Notes: generated from the sequence alone by a model not told the origin. Shown: positions 26,342 to 37,069, numbered from the stretch's first letter. The stretch: 48,079 bases of DNA from Prorocentrum cordatum (GCA_963575745.1 CAUYUJ010007235.1:1-48079); one strand, 5' to 3'. A program made the numbers and translations.

Positions 26342-29300
26342 GCGATGACGACCTTTTGCGCGGAAGCCCGCGAGGTGCCGGCGATCTGTCTGAGCGCGTC
26401 CAGTGCGAGCTCGGCCACAACGAAGTATACATTCGCAGCTTCGGATCGTTCCCTGAGCCGCCAGGGGCGATCGGCAAGAGCCGCCAGACCTGGGGGCGTA
26501 AGTATCGCGCTGACGACGATGGCGAATAATTGGGAATATGACGCGCGTCTGGTACGCCGCGGTCGGGTCCGCAGTGGCTCGCCCGAACATGCGCGCGCTC
26601 CAGTGGCGCTCGCTCTAGCGGCCTTCAGCGCCCTCGTCCTCCTGATGCGAGGGCCCCATGGGCCCCTTCCAAGGAGGGGCAATGGGCCTGGCGCTCCACC
26701 GAGGAGGGGGCGCTCGCGGGGGCGCCCGCGTCAAAGGGAAGCACCTCAAGAAGAATATCCAGAAGGCGAAACACAGCGTCATGTTGACCGCTCGAGTGCT
26801 GGATCGGCTCGCCAGCACGTAGATCCCGATGCGGCGCGGCGCTGGCTGAGCCAGGGTTGGGCCGAGCGCCGGATTCGCCGCTGGTATTCTTCTCACAACT
26901 TTCAAGGAGATGATGAAGGCAAATTCATTCGCTCAGAAAAGAAAGGGGCGGACAAAACACAAGGGGCCCTTGTGGGGCGTGATTCCAAGATGGCCATTAT
27001 CGGTTCCGCATGACACCATGGGTCTGGTCTTACGGTGATGGTCGGGGTCGCTGCGCCGATCCGAACGCGACGCCGCGCAGCGAGCAGTGGACGTACTTGG
27101 ACTACGGGCAAGCTACAGCTCAAGAAATATCCCCCACCCAAGGAGATATGGGACAACCTTTCACCTGCTCATTATTTAAAGATGTCCAATCGCGATGGGA
27201 ATGCGCGGGGGGGGGGGGGGGGGGGGGGCTGCTTCGTCCAACAAGAATGGCCGAAGCAGTGGGCCCCGCAGCTGAGGCTCCTGCGGGGTTCGACTCGGGT
27301 TACTCCGACCCCTTCTCCACTCCCGCAGACTTCACTTATGACCGGGGGGCCCCTGTTGATTCTGCGGGTGTCATCGCGGAAGAAATAGATCTCTCCCCGT
27401 GAAGACTAGTCGCCTACCACGTTGGACGGGTAGGTTGGATAAAGACTACTGTTGACGAAAGGCTGAGCGCTACTAAATATAACCTGGCCATCAGGGGCAA
27501 GGCTACCATTGGCAATCTGTTCCTCAGGAAGCCCGATGGGGTGGGCCTTGGCCCTGGCGGGGGGCCCGCGCGCCATGCGCCGCGGGCACCTGCAGGGGCA
27601 GCGCCATAGGCGCCCCCCCCAAGACAAGGACCAAGTCAAATAAATATTAGGTTATAATTGTGCCTGATATCTCGACTCGAGAAATCCTAAGTCAAACGGT
27701 CCTGATCAGCTCGGGCCACCGCCTGAGCAGAAGAGGAGAAAAAGCCCAGATGACCACAATCCTGGCGATAGCAAGCAGCAGCGACCTGCGGGGCAATCTG
27801 CTGATCGACGTCGATCCAGAGGGCCAGCAATGGCCGCCGCAGCAGCTGTATGTAAAGGCGCCAGCATTCCTACTCCAGAGGATCCTGTGGCACGTCGCGG
27901 CCCTACACCTGGCCGGACACGCAGGACTGGCTCGGCGCCGACGCTGGATGGGGTCATCGAGGGATGCCTCGTCATGGAGGCTCGGTGCCGAGCAGAGATT
28001 GCTGGGAACTGCGTCAAAGGCATCAGGGGCAGCTCCCAAAGACAGGAAGAAACGCGGGACTTCGACATCAGTGCCCCTCGGAGCACCTCTCGCACTCCCA
28101 GAGGATGCGGAGGCGCCGGCGCATCATCGGCAGGCGCCCGCGCACCTGCAGCGCCGGCAGCGGCCAAATCTGCAGGGCGGGCTGATTAGCCAGATCAGAG
28201 TTCCGCGGGGCAACCTGCTCTTACTCTCGAAATGCCTGTCGAGTGCAGACAGTTGGGAATCTACGCACCGCCAGGCTCATGAAGACCAGCCCAGCATATC
28301 GCCCCCATATCGATGACGGGTCTGATCGGTGCATCTCGGTGACGTGCGACGTCGAGGATGCTGCCGTCGGCGCCGATCAGGGCGCTCGCACGCGCCAGCC
28401 TGTGCGCAATCTCCTGCGTGGGCGCCGGGCTCTCGCTTATCTGTCCGAGAAAAGCTACTGGATGGGGATCCTTGAAGAAGATGGAGTTGTTGGGCCAGAC
28501 TTGGTCTATGAGGAGCAGCGCTGCTGCTCAGAGTGGCTTACTACAGCTACTCGCCACAAACCATTTCACAACAACTGTTCGTCTGATAGGTTTCTGAGAG
28601 CAGTGCCGTCTTTCGACGAATTTGATGGGTGGGTGGAGCTCTCGGAGCTGCTCGACAAGTGACCGCCTGAGGGCTGTGATCATTACCAATCCAAACACCT
28701 TGAGACTGTCCGGCGTTGTCTCAGCGACCGCAATTGGGCATGTCAAGCATTAGCTGTGCTGAACTTGATCGGCATGGTCGACAGCGCTGGCGCTGGCATG
28801 CAGAAGAGCAGGCCCCAGATCAAGAAGTGCAAGCATGCTGCGGAGACTTGATGCGTATCTTATGCGCCCAAGTAATGGACGCAGTAGTCCTGGGATCAAG
28901 TGCCCTGAGTCATTGTATATGAGGATGGCGGGTTTGACCATTTCAGGTGCACCTCGTTGTTTCATTCATGGTGCCCAATGGGAGTAAATGCCGAGTACTT
29001 CGCACGGGGCTGTCATGCCGCGCCGACGATACCTCCAACAGAAAAGGCAGACAGTTTGATCATGGTTGTCCATATATACCTGGTGACAACAGAATCCAGT
29101 CTGGCCTGCGCGTGGATTCCGAAGTATTGATTGTGGTTTGGTTGAAAAAACTTGCTTCGTGATAGTAGGGCTAACCTGTGTTCAGCAGATGATATTTTTA
29201 TATGTCGGCAGGCAGGAGCGGCATAATTCCTCCGACTCCTATCGTCCAGCCCATAGGAATTATGCCCAACGATGAGTGCATATATGACCGCGAGTGGCAT

Positions 29301-29399
29301 GTGTGGATCAATCTCTTGTACATGTGGGGCAACGAGCAGAAACATCTGCGTGATGCTACCCTCGACGAGTTGCACGAATTTCAAAATGACGCATCATAG
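26342..29399 (+). pseudogene. broken polyprotein linker region
   Basis: Frames of 70-220 codons with no recognised domain: 26345-27013 (Arg-rich), a G22 run at 27207-27228, 27830-28189 with its upstream continuation, and 28243-28662 (ALAYLSEKSYWMGILEEDG). In the frame of 27830-28189 the mini-hairpins at 27788 and 28205 read A-G-Q-S-A and A-G-Q-P-A, as elsewhere, suggesting this was once the translated frame. 28663-29399 shows nothing recognisable. Confidence 0.4.
27207..27228 (+). repeat. second G22 homopolymer inside the retrotransposon
   Basis: Twenty-two G after GGGAATGCGC, breaking or bridging frames in the linker region. See 25664-25685. Confidence 0.8.
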
Positions 29400-30134
29400 T
29401 TGAAGGATTTGTTTATTCCAAAGGCCCCCTGCCAGTTGAAGTGTCCCGAACCGACGCCCATCCAGGAGGGCGAGTTCTTTGCGTTATTTATGATGCAGGA
29501 AGGGTACCAAGCGGGGGCGCCTGCAGGGGGATCCGACGGATCATGGATTCAGGCCCAGAGTGCGAACGTGTCTGGCATGACATCGACTGGGATTGCTCCC
29601 AACGACGCGCTGTGCGCCAACGATCCGCGGCGTGCTCAGGCGCAGCAGCTGCCAGTTCCTGCAGGGCAACCTGCTGCGTTTGCACTTATGAATCGGGCCG
29701 CGACTCCCTTTGGGACTCCACGGAGCGCTGGGAGCGCCAACGGCCTACAGGCAAGGCTCCAGAGCATTCGGATGGACCCGCAGCTCTACCATGCTTTGCA
29801 GGCGACATCGCCGTTCGCATCGCCGCGTCTACTTGCGGGGCAACCTGCTTTCCCTGGCCGCGACGCTGCACGGAGGATCGAGAGTTTGGTTGGTCAGAAA
29901 ACAATGGATATACCGGCAAATGCGCGAAGCCGCACAGAGTATGCTTTGCGGCGGCACCGACCTCCCCAGCGCCAGCTGGACGCCACCTTGGGGGTATGTC
30001 CCGGGCCCGAATCCAGCGCCAGACAACCCCAATTGGTACGGATACTTGCCAGCGATCCTCGGTCATCCGACATGCGATCCGACAGCTTCAGAACGTGCCA
30101 CAGCATCACCGATGGACTTCCCATTGTATCCTGA
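29400..30134 (+). pseudogene. Ala/Gln/Pro-rich polyprotein segment before the RING-like domain
   Basis: A 244-codon frame, low in hydrophobics, with CQLKCPEPTPIQEGEFFALF near its start and then disordered sequence bearing three A-G-x-P-A mini-hairpins (29511, 29661, 29835). The coding pattern continues in another frame after about 30134 (VTGNPRVGKQPENPYVPATA) to about 30300 and then reaches the RING-like frame. No domain recognised. Confidence 0.5.
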
Positions 30135-30268
30135 TTCCATGCCCAGGTGACTGGTAACCCTCGGGTGGGAAAACAGCCGGAGAACCCGTATGTACCGGCG
30201 ACAGCCGGCGAGTCTCAGTTGACACACGGCATTGGCTACGCGCCAGGTTTGCTGGGCCAGATTCCTCA

Positions 30269-31270
30269 TTGTGGATATCTGACCGCCCCTATGGATTCAG
30301 ATGTGGCATGACGGGCCCCGGCCTGGTAGCGCCCTCATCCGCGGGGGAGTTGCGCCCGGAGATCCTGGCCATCCACGAGGCGCAACAGGCCAGGCAGCCA
30401 ATGCAGTTGGCCCGCCAGCGCCGCAACCGGAAGCGGCAGGCGAACGGGCTGCTGGGTCGTGCGGGGCAACCTGCTACTCCAATCGAAGCAGGGACACCAT
30501 CATTCAACCTGGCAGCGCTCGCAGCCATGCAGCCACCATCGGTTCCACCGAGCCAGTATGAGGTTGGTGAAACCGTTCTGGAGCGCCAGACGCGTGTCAG
30601 GCCATCGGCAACGCCGCCGGTCATCAGCGATGGTGACTTCAACAAGTGTGCGATATGCCTGGGCCACTTCATCCATCGCGACAAGGTCTGGGAGCTTCGG
30701 CGTGGCCACATATTCCATGCACAGTGCTGGGACCGAGTGGCGCACGCTCATTTGGAAAGACCGCTGGCTGGCACGTTGGAAGGTGCTGCAACTGAGGCTC
30801 CCTGCGCTATTTGCAGGGGCGTTGGTCTGATCGCAGCTGAGTTTCATTATGCCCTCGCCGGAGATCAAGATGCGGCAAATCGTCATGAAGAAAGGCTCCG
30901 AGGGGCTACCGAGCTCAGGGGCCTTCGCGAAGAGCTCAACCGCATCACGGCGATGACGACGAACAACACGGCAGTTGCCGCAACAACACCTGCGGGGCAA
31001 CCCGCTTCATCAGCCACTGCGGTGCAGGCGACAGCAGCTACCGCGCCTGCTATTGATGAGCCTATACCATTGCCAGCTGGAACAGCCAACAATGCAGGGG
31101 CACCTGCTACGACTGCACCTGCAGCGTTGCCGGCCAATGATATGTGGCTGAAGCGTATGGAAAGAGCCACCGAGAGGAGCGCGCTGTGGCTTCAAGCTCC
31201 ACATACATACATGCCCAATGGGCGAGAGACATCCGCCCGCGTAGCCAGCGCAGGACGGAGAGCCCGGTGA
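30269..31270 (+). pseudogene. RING-H2-like domain of the polyprotein
   Basis: A 333-codon frame. CAIC at about 30647-30658 starts a RING-like pattern: CAICLGHF, then RRGHIFHAQCW, then CAICRG at about 30803-30817. This is C-x2-C, (C)-G-H-x2-H-x2-C, C-x2-C. The third zinc ligand, normally Cys before G-H, is Arg (CGT, one transition from TGT). RING-H2 proteins are ubiquitin E3 ligases, and finding one inside a retrotransposon polyprotein is unusual. Mini-hairpins lie on both sides (30461, 30992, 31094). The frame closes at 31270 while the downstream protease frame overlaps from about 31144, so a frameshift lies between. Confidence 0.65.
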
Positions 31271-32128
31271 GCGTGCGTAGTGGCAACAGTGCGAGATCCG
31301 AGCGTGACTTGCTACACGCTGTGTTGATGGTGAACACAGATGGCCAGGTAGTTATGCGCTCCGACGAGGATGCGTTCATGGATGTGCCGCTCGCATCTGC
31401 ACCACGCCCGCACATGCACGACGAGTACCCGACGGCCTGGATTTTCGAAAAGTGCCCCATCACGGAGGAGGAGGCCCGCGGGTACATGAACGTCTTCACG
31501 TCCCCGACGTGGAACGATTGGGTGTTGGAGCAGAGGCGCCGCAAGGGTATGTATGATGCATGGCTGTCCGAAATGCCAGGGATACTCGGAGAACACCATG
31601 AATTGGTCCTGGTTGCGAACAGTGGGACCACTTTGGATGGGCTGCTGACGATTCTTCTGGACATCGGCAGCAACGCCAGCATCGTCGGTCTGAAAACGGC
31701 GCAGACGTTTGAACGCGTATCACTCTCTCACGGACACGATAGCAATACTATGAACCTGACGAAGAGGCTTTACGTGTCTGGAGTGGGACATGGTGCCGCT
31801 GTGTGCGACAAGTCCTTGCGTTGCAAAGTTGCGTGCGAAGAGAGAGGGGATCCAGCGGGGGCACCTGCTTTGCTGAGACTTGACACCTACTCAGCTAACG
31901 TGGCTGAGGGGTGAGGGGGCAATTTCCCTGCTATCCTGGGTTAGAAATATGTCCAACATGAGGACTATCTGGATACTGGATCAGGGGCGCGAGAAGATGG
32001 CCACCCCTGGCTCTGAGATGTACGAGCTCCTCCTTGGGAAGGGTGCCAGAGTACGTGACTAGGTGAAAACGCCTTCAGGGCATCTGGCGCTCAAGGTCGA
32101 CGAGGGCGGGGTCGCAGCTGAGGGCAAA
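31144..32128 (+). pseudogene. aspartic protease domain of the polyprotein, interrupted
   Basis: The main frame to 31914 includes LLTILLDIGSNASIVGLK. Its D-I-G-S (Asp at 31660-31662) fits the retroviral-type catalytic D-[ST]-G-[SA], although I replaces the usual T or S. Downstream are KRLYVSGVGHGAAVCDKS and, after a stop or frameshift at about 31914, ISLLSWVRNMSNMRTIWIL and LGKGARVRD. A TAG at 32060-32062 precedes KTPSGHLALKVDEG, the probable end of the domain. Each break is small, so decay is fairly recent. Confidence 0.7.
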
Positions 32129-33838
32129 GGGTCGATGCCATTTACAATTGCGGTCGATCCTCACTGCGAAGATGCCCCGTTGCTCGTCAAGGAGGCAGCT
32201 GACACAGAGCCAGTCGCGGGGCAACCTGCACCGAGCAGCGCGGGGACACCCGCTATGAGCGATGCCCACACGTACATGATGTCTCAGGGCACAAAGGGCA
32301 TTAGGTTCTCCATCGAAGAAGAGACGCTTGCTTTCACGATCCAGTCTTTCGTGAATAACACCTGGAAGTCCTGGCATCACAGGAACGCGTCCTTCGGGAG
32401 TGTCCCCGCACTGGCCGACCAGGAAATCGCCTTGCGGAACTTGCAGGCGAAGGTCTATCAGGCCATCTACGAGGAGGGCAGCAAGTGGATGCCGCCCGAT
32501 GCGAAGGCAGGGGCGCCTGCGGAAGGGGATGATGCCGCTGAGAAGCTTGGTATTTTCACTTCGAGCAGCGGCTCAGCAGCGCCGCGTGGCACGGGCGTTT
32601 GGGCGCCCCCATCGTTTGAAAATGATTGACGGGGGCAGGCGCGTGCCACGGCCATTCGCGCTTGCTCCGACAGGCCGAGCACTGAGGCTCTGTCATCCAG
32701 CGCGGGGAAACCGCCATTCTTTTCCCGGGCGCCAGCTGTGCGCGCCAGGGGCGCCGGCAAGCCCGGCTTCGCGGCTGCCAAGGACAGCAGTGGACCTGGC
32801 TGCGTGGCCGCTGCAGCAAATGAACGCTCATCGCATCATTATCATTCTCGTACTCTTGTCATTGAGCACATTCGGACAGCTTGCGCTGAACTCCGAACTC
32901 GTGGTTACATGTGCGACCGTATCACACATGCAGAGGTTGCAACCTCTACTGGTGCACAGTATTTGGGTGATCCACTCTCGGGGGATTATCAATTGCCATG
33001 GGTGGCAACGCCCGCTGACTGGTGCGTTGGTTTGCCTGGGAAGCGGGCAGGGCCACGTTGCCAACGCATCCAAAATTTGGTGACTAAGGCTCGGGCTCTA
33101 CGTATGTCTATAGTACTTGTGGGACCGCCAAGTTATTTCTTGAAACAAGGTCCCATGCGAGATGCCATTGGAGATCTTGACTTGCGGGTCATGCGTGTGC
33201 GATGTTGCCATTCCGGTCTGAAATGCGGCCGCTTTAGTAAGTTTCCTAGCGGATCATATCTGCAAGTGGCAACTACCGACACGCGTATTCCAACCAACTT
33301 GTGGATGTGCACGTGCCAAACAGCAGGGGGGCCTGCCCAACTTGCTGAGCGTGAACTGGACTGGCGTGGCCAAGGTGCTCAGAAGGCAGAGTGGCGCAAT
33401 AAAACATTGGCTATCATGGCCGCGAGATTGACCACATTGATTTGCACGAAACAAAAAGAAACCGCGCGAGCTGCGCACCTTAGCATTCGCACACGAGTGG
33501 ATAAAGGAGCTCGAACTTACGTTCAGTCTCCAAAGACGGGCCCTGACTGGGACCCTTTCGTTAGACGGGTAACGATGACCCTGGATGGCAGTGCGATTAT
33601 ACAAGACACCAAGATCCAGGACCAGCCTATCGGGTGCAATCACAATGCGCCGTTACCGAATGGTGTGACATACGTTCGTACTCGACTATACTGGGAACAA
33701 CCAGAACCGGTTCTCATCGGACACGGGGACCAGCGACCACGCCCAAGGCGAGGTGCGTTCGTCGATGACGATCGCCATCTCCCCCTTCGATTGAGCGTGG
33801 CCGCGTGCCCCCCTTTATTCCCGAATTTCCGTAGCTAA
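32129..33838 (+). pseudogene. polyprotein linker and C/H-rich domain of unknown function
   Basis: One frame is open from 32063 to a TGA at 32627-32629 and again from 32630 to a TAA at 33836-33838. The first part is a linker with mini-hairpins (32216, 32240, 32507). The second contains PLSGDYQLPWVATPADWCVG, ALRMSIVLVGPPSYFLKQG, VMRVRCCHSGLKCGRFSK and PTNLWMCTCQTAGGP. The conserved-looking Cys/Trp/Pro pattern suggests a folded domain. Its alternation resembles the C-terminal part of the dinoflagellate-type extra domain further downstream, but no family can be named. Confidence 0.5.
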
Positions 33839-34820
33839 GTCCAGCTGGCACTGAACAGCCGACAGCGCTGCCGACGGATGCCCGAACCAAACAAAAAGAA
33901 AAGCAGCAAGCCGACAAAGAAGCGGGTATCAAGCCGCGCAAGATACCCAAGGTAGTCGAAGAAGGCAACGCCTTTTGCGGTGATGACCTCAAGGGTCTCG
34001 GATGCAGTGCTTACTACACCGATGTTCCCCTTCACCCCGACGCGGAAAGCGATGATGAAGAGGATGCCTTCATCGCATTACTTGCGGGGCTACCTGCTGA
34101 ATCGCACGCATATGTCTTCTTCATAATCCCATCGTCATGCTACGGACGCCCCAAACAGGTTGATATGTTGAACTAGTGTGGAGGAATTGGGGGCATATCG
34201 CAGTTAGAATTCAGCCGAGGTCTGTCTTCCGGAGGAAACTTAGACAGACGCTCATATGTTGGCCTTGGAAACGAGGGTGTCCAGGATGCAGTGATGCATT
34301 ACTTAGACGTGTGTTTCGCCAGCGCTGTCATACTACAACGCAGACGGGACAACCTTCTTCTTTCGTTTCTCACGTCAACTAAGAGACTTGGCATGGACAC
34401 CATAAAGAAGATCTTCCACATATCAAGTTTGATGGAAACATTGCCGCGCGTCAAAACGACCTTTGACGGTTTTACTTGCGAGAACAACCAATGGGCACTT
34501 GGTTGGACCAGATACCGCCATGGACCACATTTGCCACATGCAAGGGTATTTGCAAAGTGCACATGGATCAATGTAGTACTGGCTTACGTGATTCCCATGG
34601 GGTATTGATGCGAACGCCGACCGATTTTATGGCCAATCGTCGCCTTCTATTTACACCTTACGAACGAAAACAATGGCGCTGGCCATCATCACAATGCATT
34701 GGTATGTCACAAAGAATTGTCCATGGTTGCGCATTCTACTCCAAGGATGCAGTCTCTTTTCGTCGATGCAGTCCAGATCGCACGCGATCCATTCCAGGTA
34801 AACCGTGATCCCTTTTATGG
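33839..34820 (+). pseudogene. extra domain with GxGG motif, possibly methyltransferase-like
   Basis: Frame from 33838: KQKEKQQADKEAGIKPRKIP, acidic AESDDEEDAFIALLAGLP (mini-hairpin at 34084), KQVDMLN, TAG at 34174-34176, then CGGIGGISQLEFSRGLSSGG and NEGVQDAVMHYLDVC. G-G-x-G-G followed by a helix recalls the SAM-binding motif I of C5-cytosine methyltransferases. The coding pattern moves to another frame at about 34470 (LREQPMGTWLDQIPPWTTFA, DQCSTGLRDSHGVLMRTPTD). DNA methyltransferases inside copia elements of the dinoflagellate Symbiodinium have been reported, which makes the idea reasonable, but motif IV (PC) and ENV were not found here. Confidence 0.45.
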
Positions 34821-35446
34821 TCGCCCTTATTCTTCCACCGTGCTAGTCACCAACGTGAGGGGATTTGCTTTGTACGATCCGACTATCCCTCGGCAACCCG
34901 GCGTGTGTCCTGGGTGTGCCGATAATGTTAACATGCGCTCATTTTCACATGACAAGAACCTCTGAGCATTGCAGGTTGTATGACAAGGAAGACTACCATT
35001 GGGAATGTCCGAGCTGCAAGAAGAACGACGGCCAGAACAAGCCTGGGCATTTACGGACACCTGGCAAACACAAGTTTGCGAAACCCTGGACATTGCCAGA
35101 CAAGCGCGGACAGGCACCGCCGGCTCCTGCCGAACCAGCGGCACCACCGCCCGAGGCACAAGCCGCGCCGCCATTTGTGCGGCTACGAGCACGAAGACCC
35201 GGCTCTAGAGCCGGCCCCGCAGCGGGTGCCAGGTGCCACGACATTACAGATGGCAGGCATGCTGCTGAACCTGTTGCGGGGCAACCTGCCTCGAGCGGAG
35301 CGGGTAGTTCGGATGATCGCATCCGACTGCCACAGGTCAGAGTCAGACGTGGCCGACGGAAGGATATCCACCTCCACCGCCACCTGCGGGTAACCTTGCT
35401 GCACGCCCACGACTTCCAGACTGGTCAAGGTTCTACGAAGCCTTGA
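34821..35446 (+). pseudogene. CxxC zinc-ribbon region
   Basis: QPGVCPGCADNVNMRSFSHD in one frame, then after a break HCRLYDKEDYHWECPSCKKN and GHLRTPGKHKFAKPWTLPD. Two Cys pairs (CPGC, CPSC) with His residues between suggest zinc ribbons. A Pro/Ala-rich linker follows, with a mini-hairpin at 35276-35289 and a degenerate one near 35386. The position just before integrase suggests targeting or nucleic-acid binding, which is inference. Confidence 0.5.
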
Positions 35447-35534
35447 TCCAAGCGTGGTAACACGCGAGCTTCGGAAGCTACGCTTGCGTTGGTTCTAAGC
35501 GAGAGAGCCTAAGACGAGACTCATCTTAACCAAG

Positions 35535-36365
35535 GCAGGTCTGGACAACGTCAGACTCAACAAGATCAAAGGTGTCTGCGATACGTGTCGGGAGTACAGG
35601 GCTTGGGACATGCCTGGGCATGCGGATATGCCGTCTACTGCACTGCCTGGCAAGTTCAACGAAGAAATTGAATGCGACCTCATGTACCACAAACAAGAAC
35701 ATCATATATTTCACAGCATCGATCATCGTATTCGCTATGCCACTGGAATGGAGATACCGGACAAGACAATGACCAGTATCCAGGGTGCGTATCATCAGTG
35801 CTGGATGCAGTTTGGCCCTGCAAAGGTACTCTACCTTGATGGAGAGGGCGCCCTCAACAACGACACTGCGAAAGCAGTCCTTAAGGCAATAACGCACTGA
35901 GTTAAGGATGCGCGCGCGTGGACAACGCGCTACGACGATCGAAGCCAGAAATGGCACGCTACGCCATCTACTTCATGTCGTGGAAGCTAAACTCAACAGG
36001 TTAGACATACCTCATGTATTTACACGACTACTGCATGATGCCTTGTTTGCCGCCAACGCATTCACCTTTTATAGTGAGGTGTCTCCATGCAATGCCCCAT
36101 TTGGACGGCAACCGGCAATGCTCCCTGATTTGCCTGTTCTGGATCACGAACCGCCGACGGAAACGTCGGATCACTCTCGAGAACAGATGATGCGCAAGGT
36201 GTGCGTCGGTGCTATCACACAGGCCACTGCAGTAGCCAAGACCAATCGTGCATTTCGCACCACAACAACCATCACCGGTCAGCACTACTGCGATGAAGGA
36301 GATCTAGTTGAGCACCATCGCCCCGCATCGACAGGGGTGGCTGGAAAGGCCCTTTCCCGGGTATA
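35535..36365 (+). pseudogene. integrase (DDE core)
   Basis: The frame to 35900 reads KIKGVCDTCREYRAWDMPGH, FNEEIECDLMYHKQ, IFHSIDHRIRYATGM and QFGPAKVLYLDGEGALNND. It continues after a frameshift at 35901-35907 with ATTIEARNGTLRHLLHVVEA, NAFTFYSEVSPCNAPFGRQP and GDLVEHHRPAS. The candidate catalytic triad is D at 35676 (ECDL), D at 35838 (YLDGE) and E at 35941 (TIEARNG). Second D to E is about 34 residues, as in the D-D35-E family. An upstream CDTC pair may be half of an N-terminal zinc finger. The frameshift between the second D and E, and stops after 36365, make it inactive. Confidence 0.85.
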
Positions 36366-37069
36366 AGAAGTCATCCTGGCAGGGGTCGAGTCGTCATTCG
36401 AGTGGGAAGCCGCGAAAAAAGGGGGCGCTTCAGATGATGAGTGCAAGCCGATTATATCCTAAGGTACATCTGGCGTTGCAGTATTTCATGAGAAACTTCT
36501 TCCGTATCGAGAATGTAGTTTCTGTTTGGTTGGCCAAGAGTATCCACGAGCTACCTCATGTGGCTTGCGCTGACAGTTGCACATTGGCCCCGTGATAACG
36601 GTGTGAATCCATGATTTCATTGCCATGAAGCAGGAGGCACCACTCTTAACATTCATCATATAACTCGATCAGCACATCCCAGAATCATCCAGTGCCTGAA
36701 GTCCACTAAGCCTCACGCGGCCTTTGACCAAGACGTGACACATATTGAGGAATTGGCGGGTATACCGACACAAGACAGAACCGCCGGTGAAGCCCCAGAA
36801 GCCGAATCACCACAGGAGGGTGGGCGACTTCCCACGGTATAGGAGGAGTCGGAGGCGGACCTCGAGGCACATATTCTGGAAGTGTGGTATACAGAACCAC
36901 ATTGTGAAAGGAAGCTACTGGAGGCAACTCCACTAGAGTACCTTTTCACAGTACCCACGCATGTGATTCCATACAACAGAAGAACAACGGAGACACCTGC
37001 CTAAAGTGGGGGCACCCACGCGACTCCGACATCGAGGAGACGTATCACGTCCCACTGTGCCCCACGGTC
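36366..37069 (+). pseudogene. linker between integrase and reverse transcriptase
   Basis: Fragmentary: SRLYPKVHLALQYFMRNFF and WLAKSIHELPHVACADSC near 36430-36590, TEPHCERKLLEATPLEYLFT near 36890-36950, and a perfect mini-hairpin GTGGG-GGCA-CCCAC at 37006-37019. Stops occur every 100-250 bp. No domain recognised. Confidence 0.5.

Larger units (their letters stand above)
25441..37019 (+). repeat. dispersed mini-hairpin family encoding A-G-x-P-A
   Basis: 13-14 nt units with 5-bp stem and mostly 4-nt loop, consensus GCRGG-NNNN-CCYGC. Starts: 25441, 26168, 26237, 27557 (3-nt loop), 27788, 28205, 29511, 29661, 29835, 30461, 30992, 31094, 31855, 32216, 32240, 32507, 33323, 34084, 35276, 37006. Degenerate copies near 32702, 35386 and perhaps 38360. 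Loops seen: GCAA, GGCA, GGCG, GACA, GCTA, GGGG. Stems covary: GCGGG/CCCGC, GCAGG/CCTGC, GTGGG/CCCAC, and GCGGG/CCTGC with one G-U pair. Nearly all can be read as A-G-(Q/A/T/G/L)-P-A. None was noticed outside the retrotransposon. Confidence 0.85.

Noticed and set aside
36713-36976. Minus-strand frames in the retrotransposon
   Set aside because: All recognisable polyprotein motifs are on the plus strand; the minus frames are shadows.
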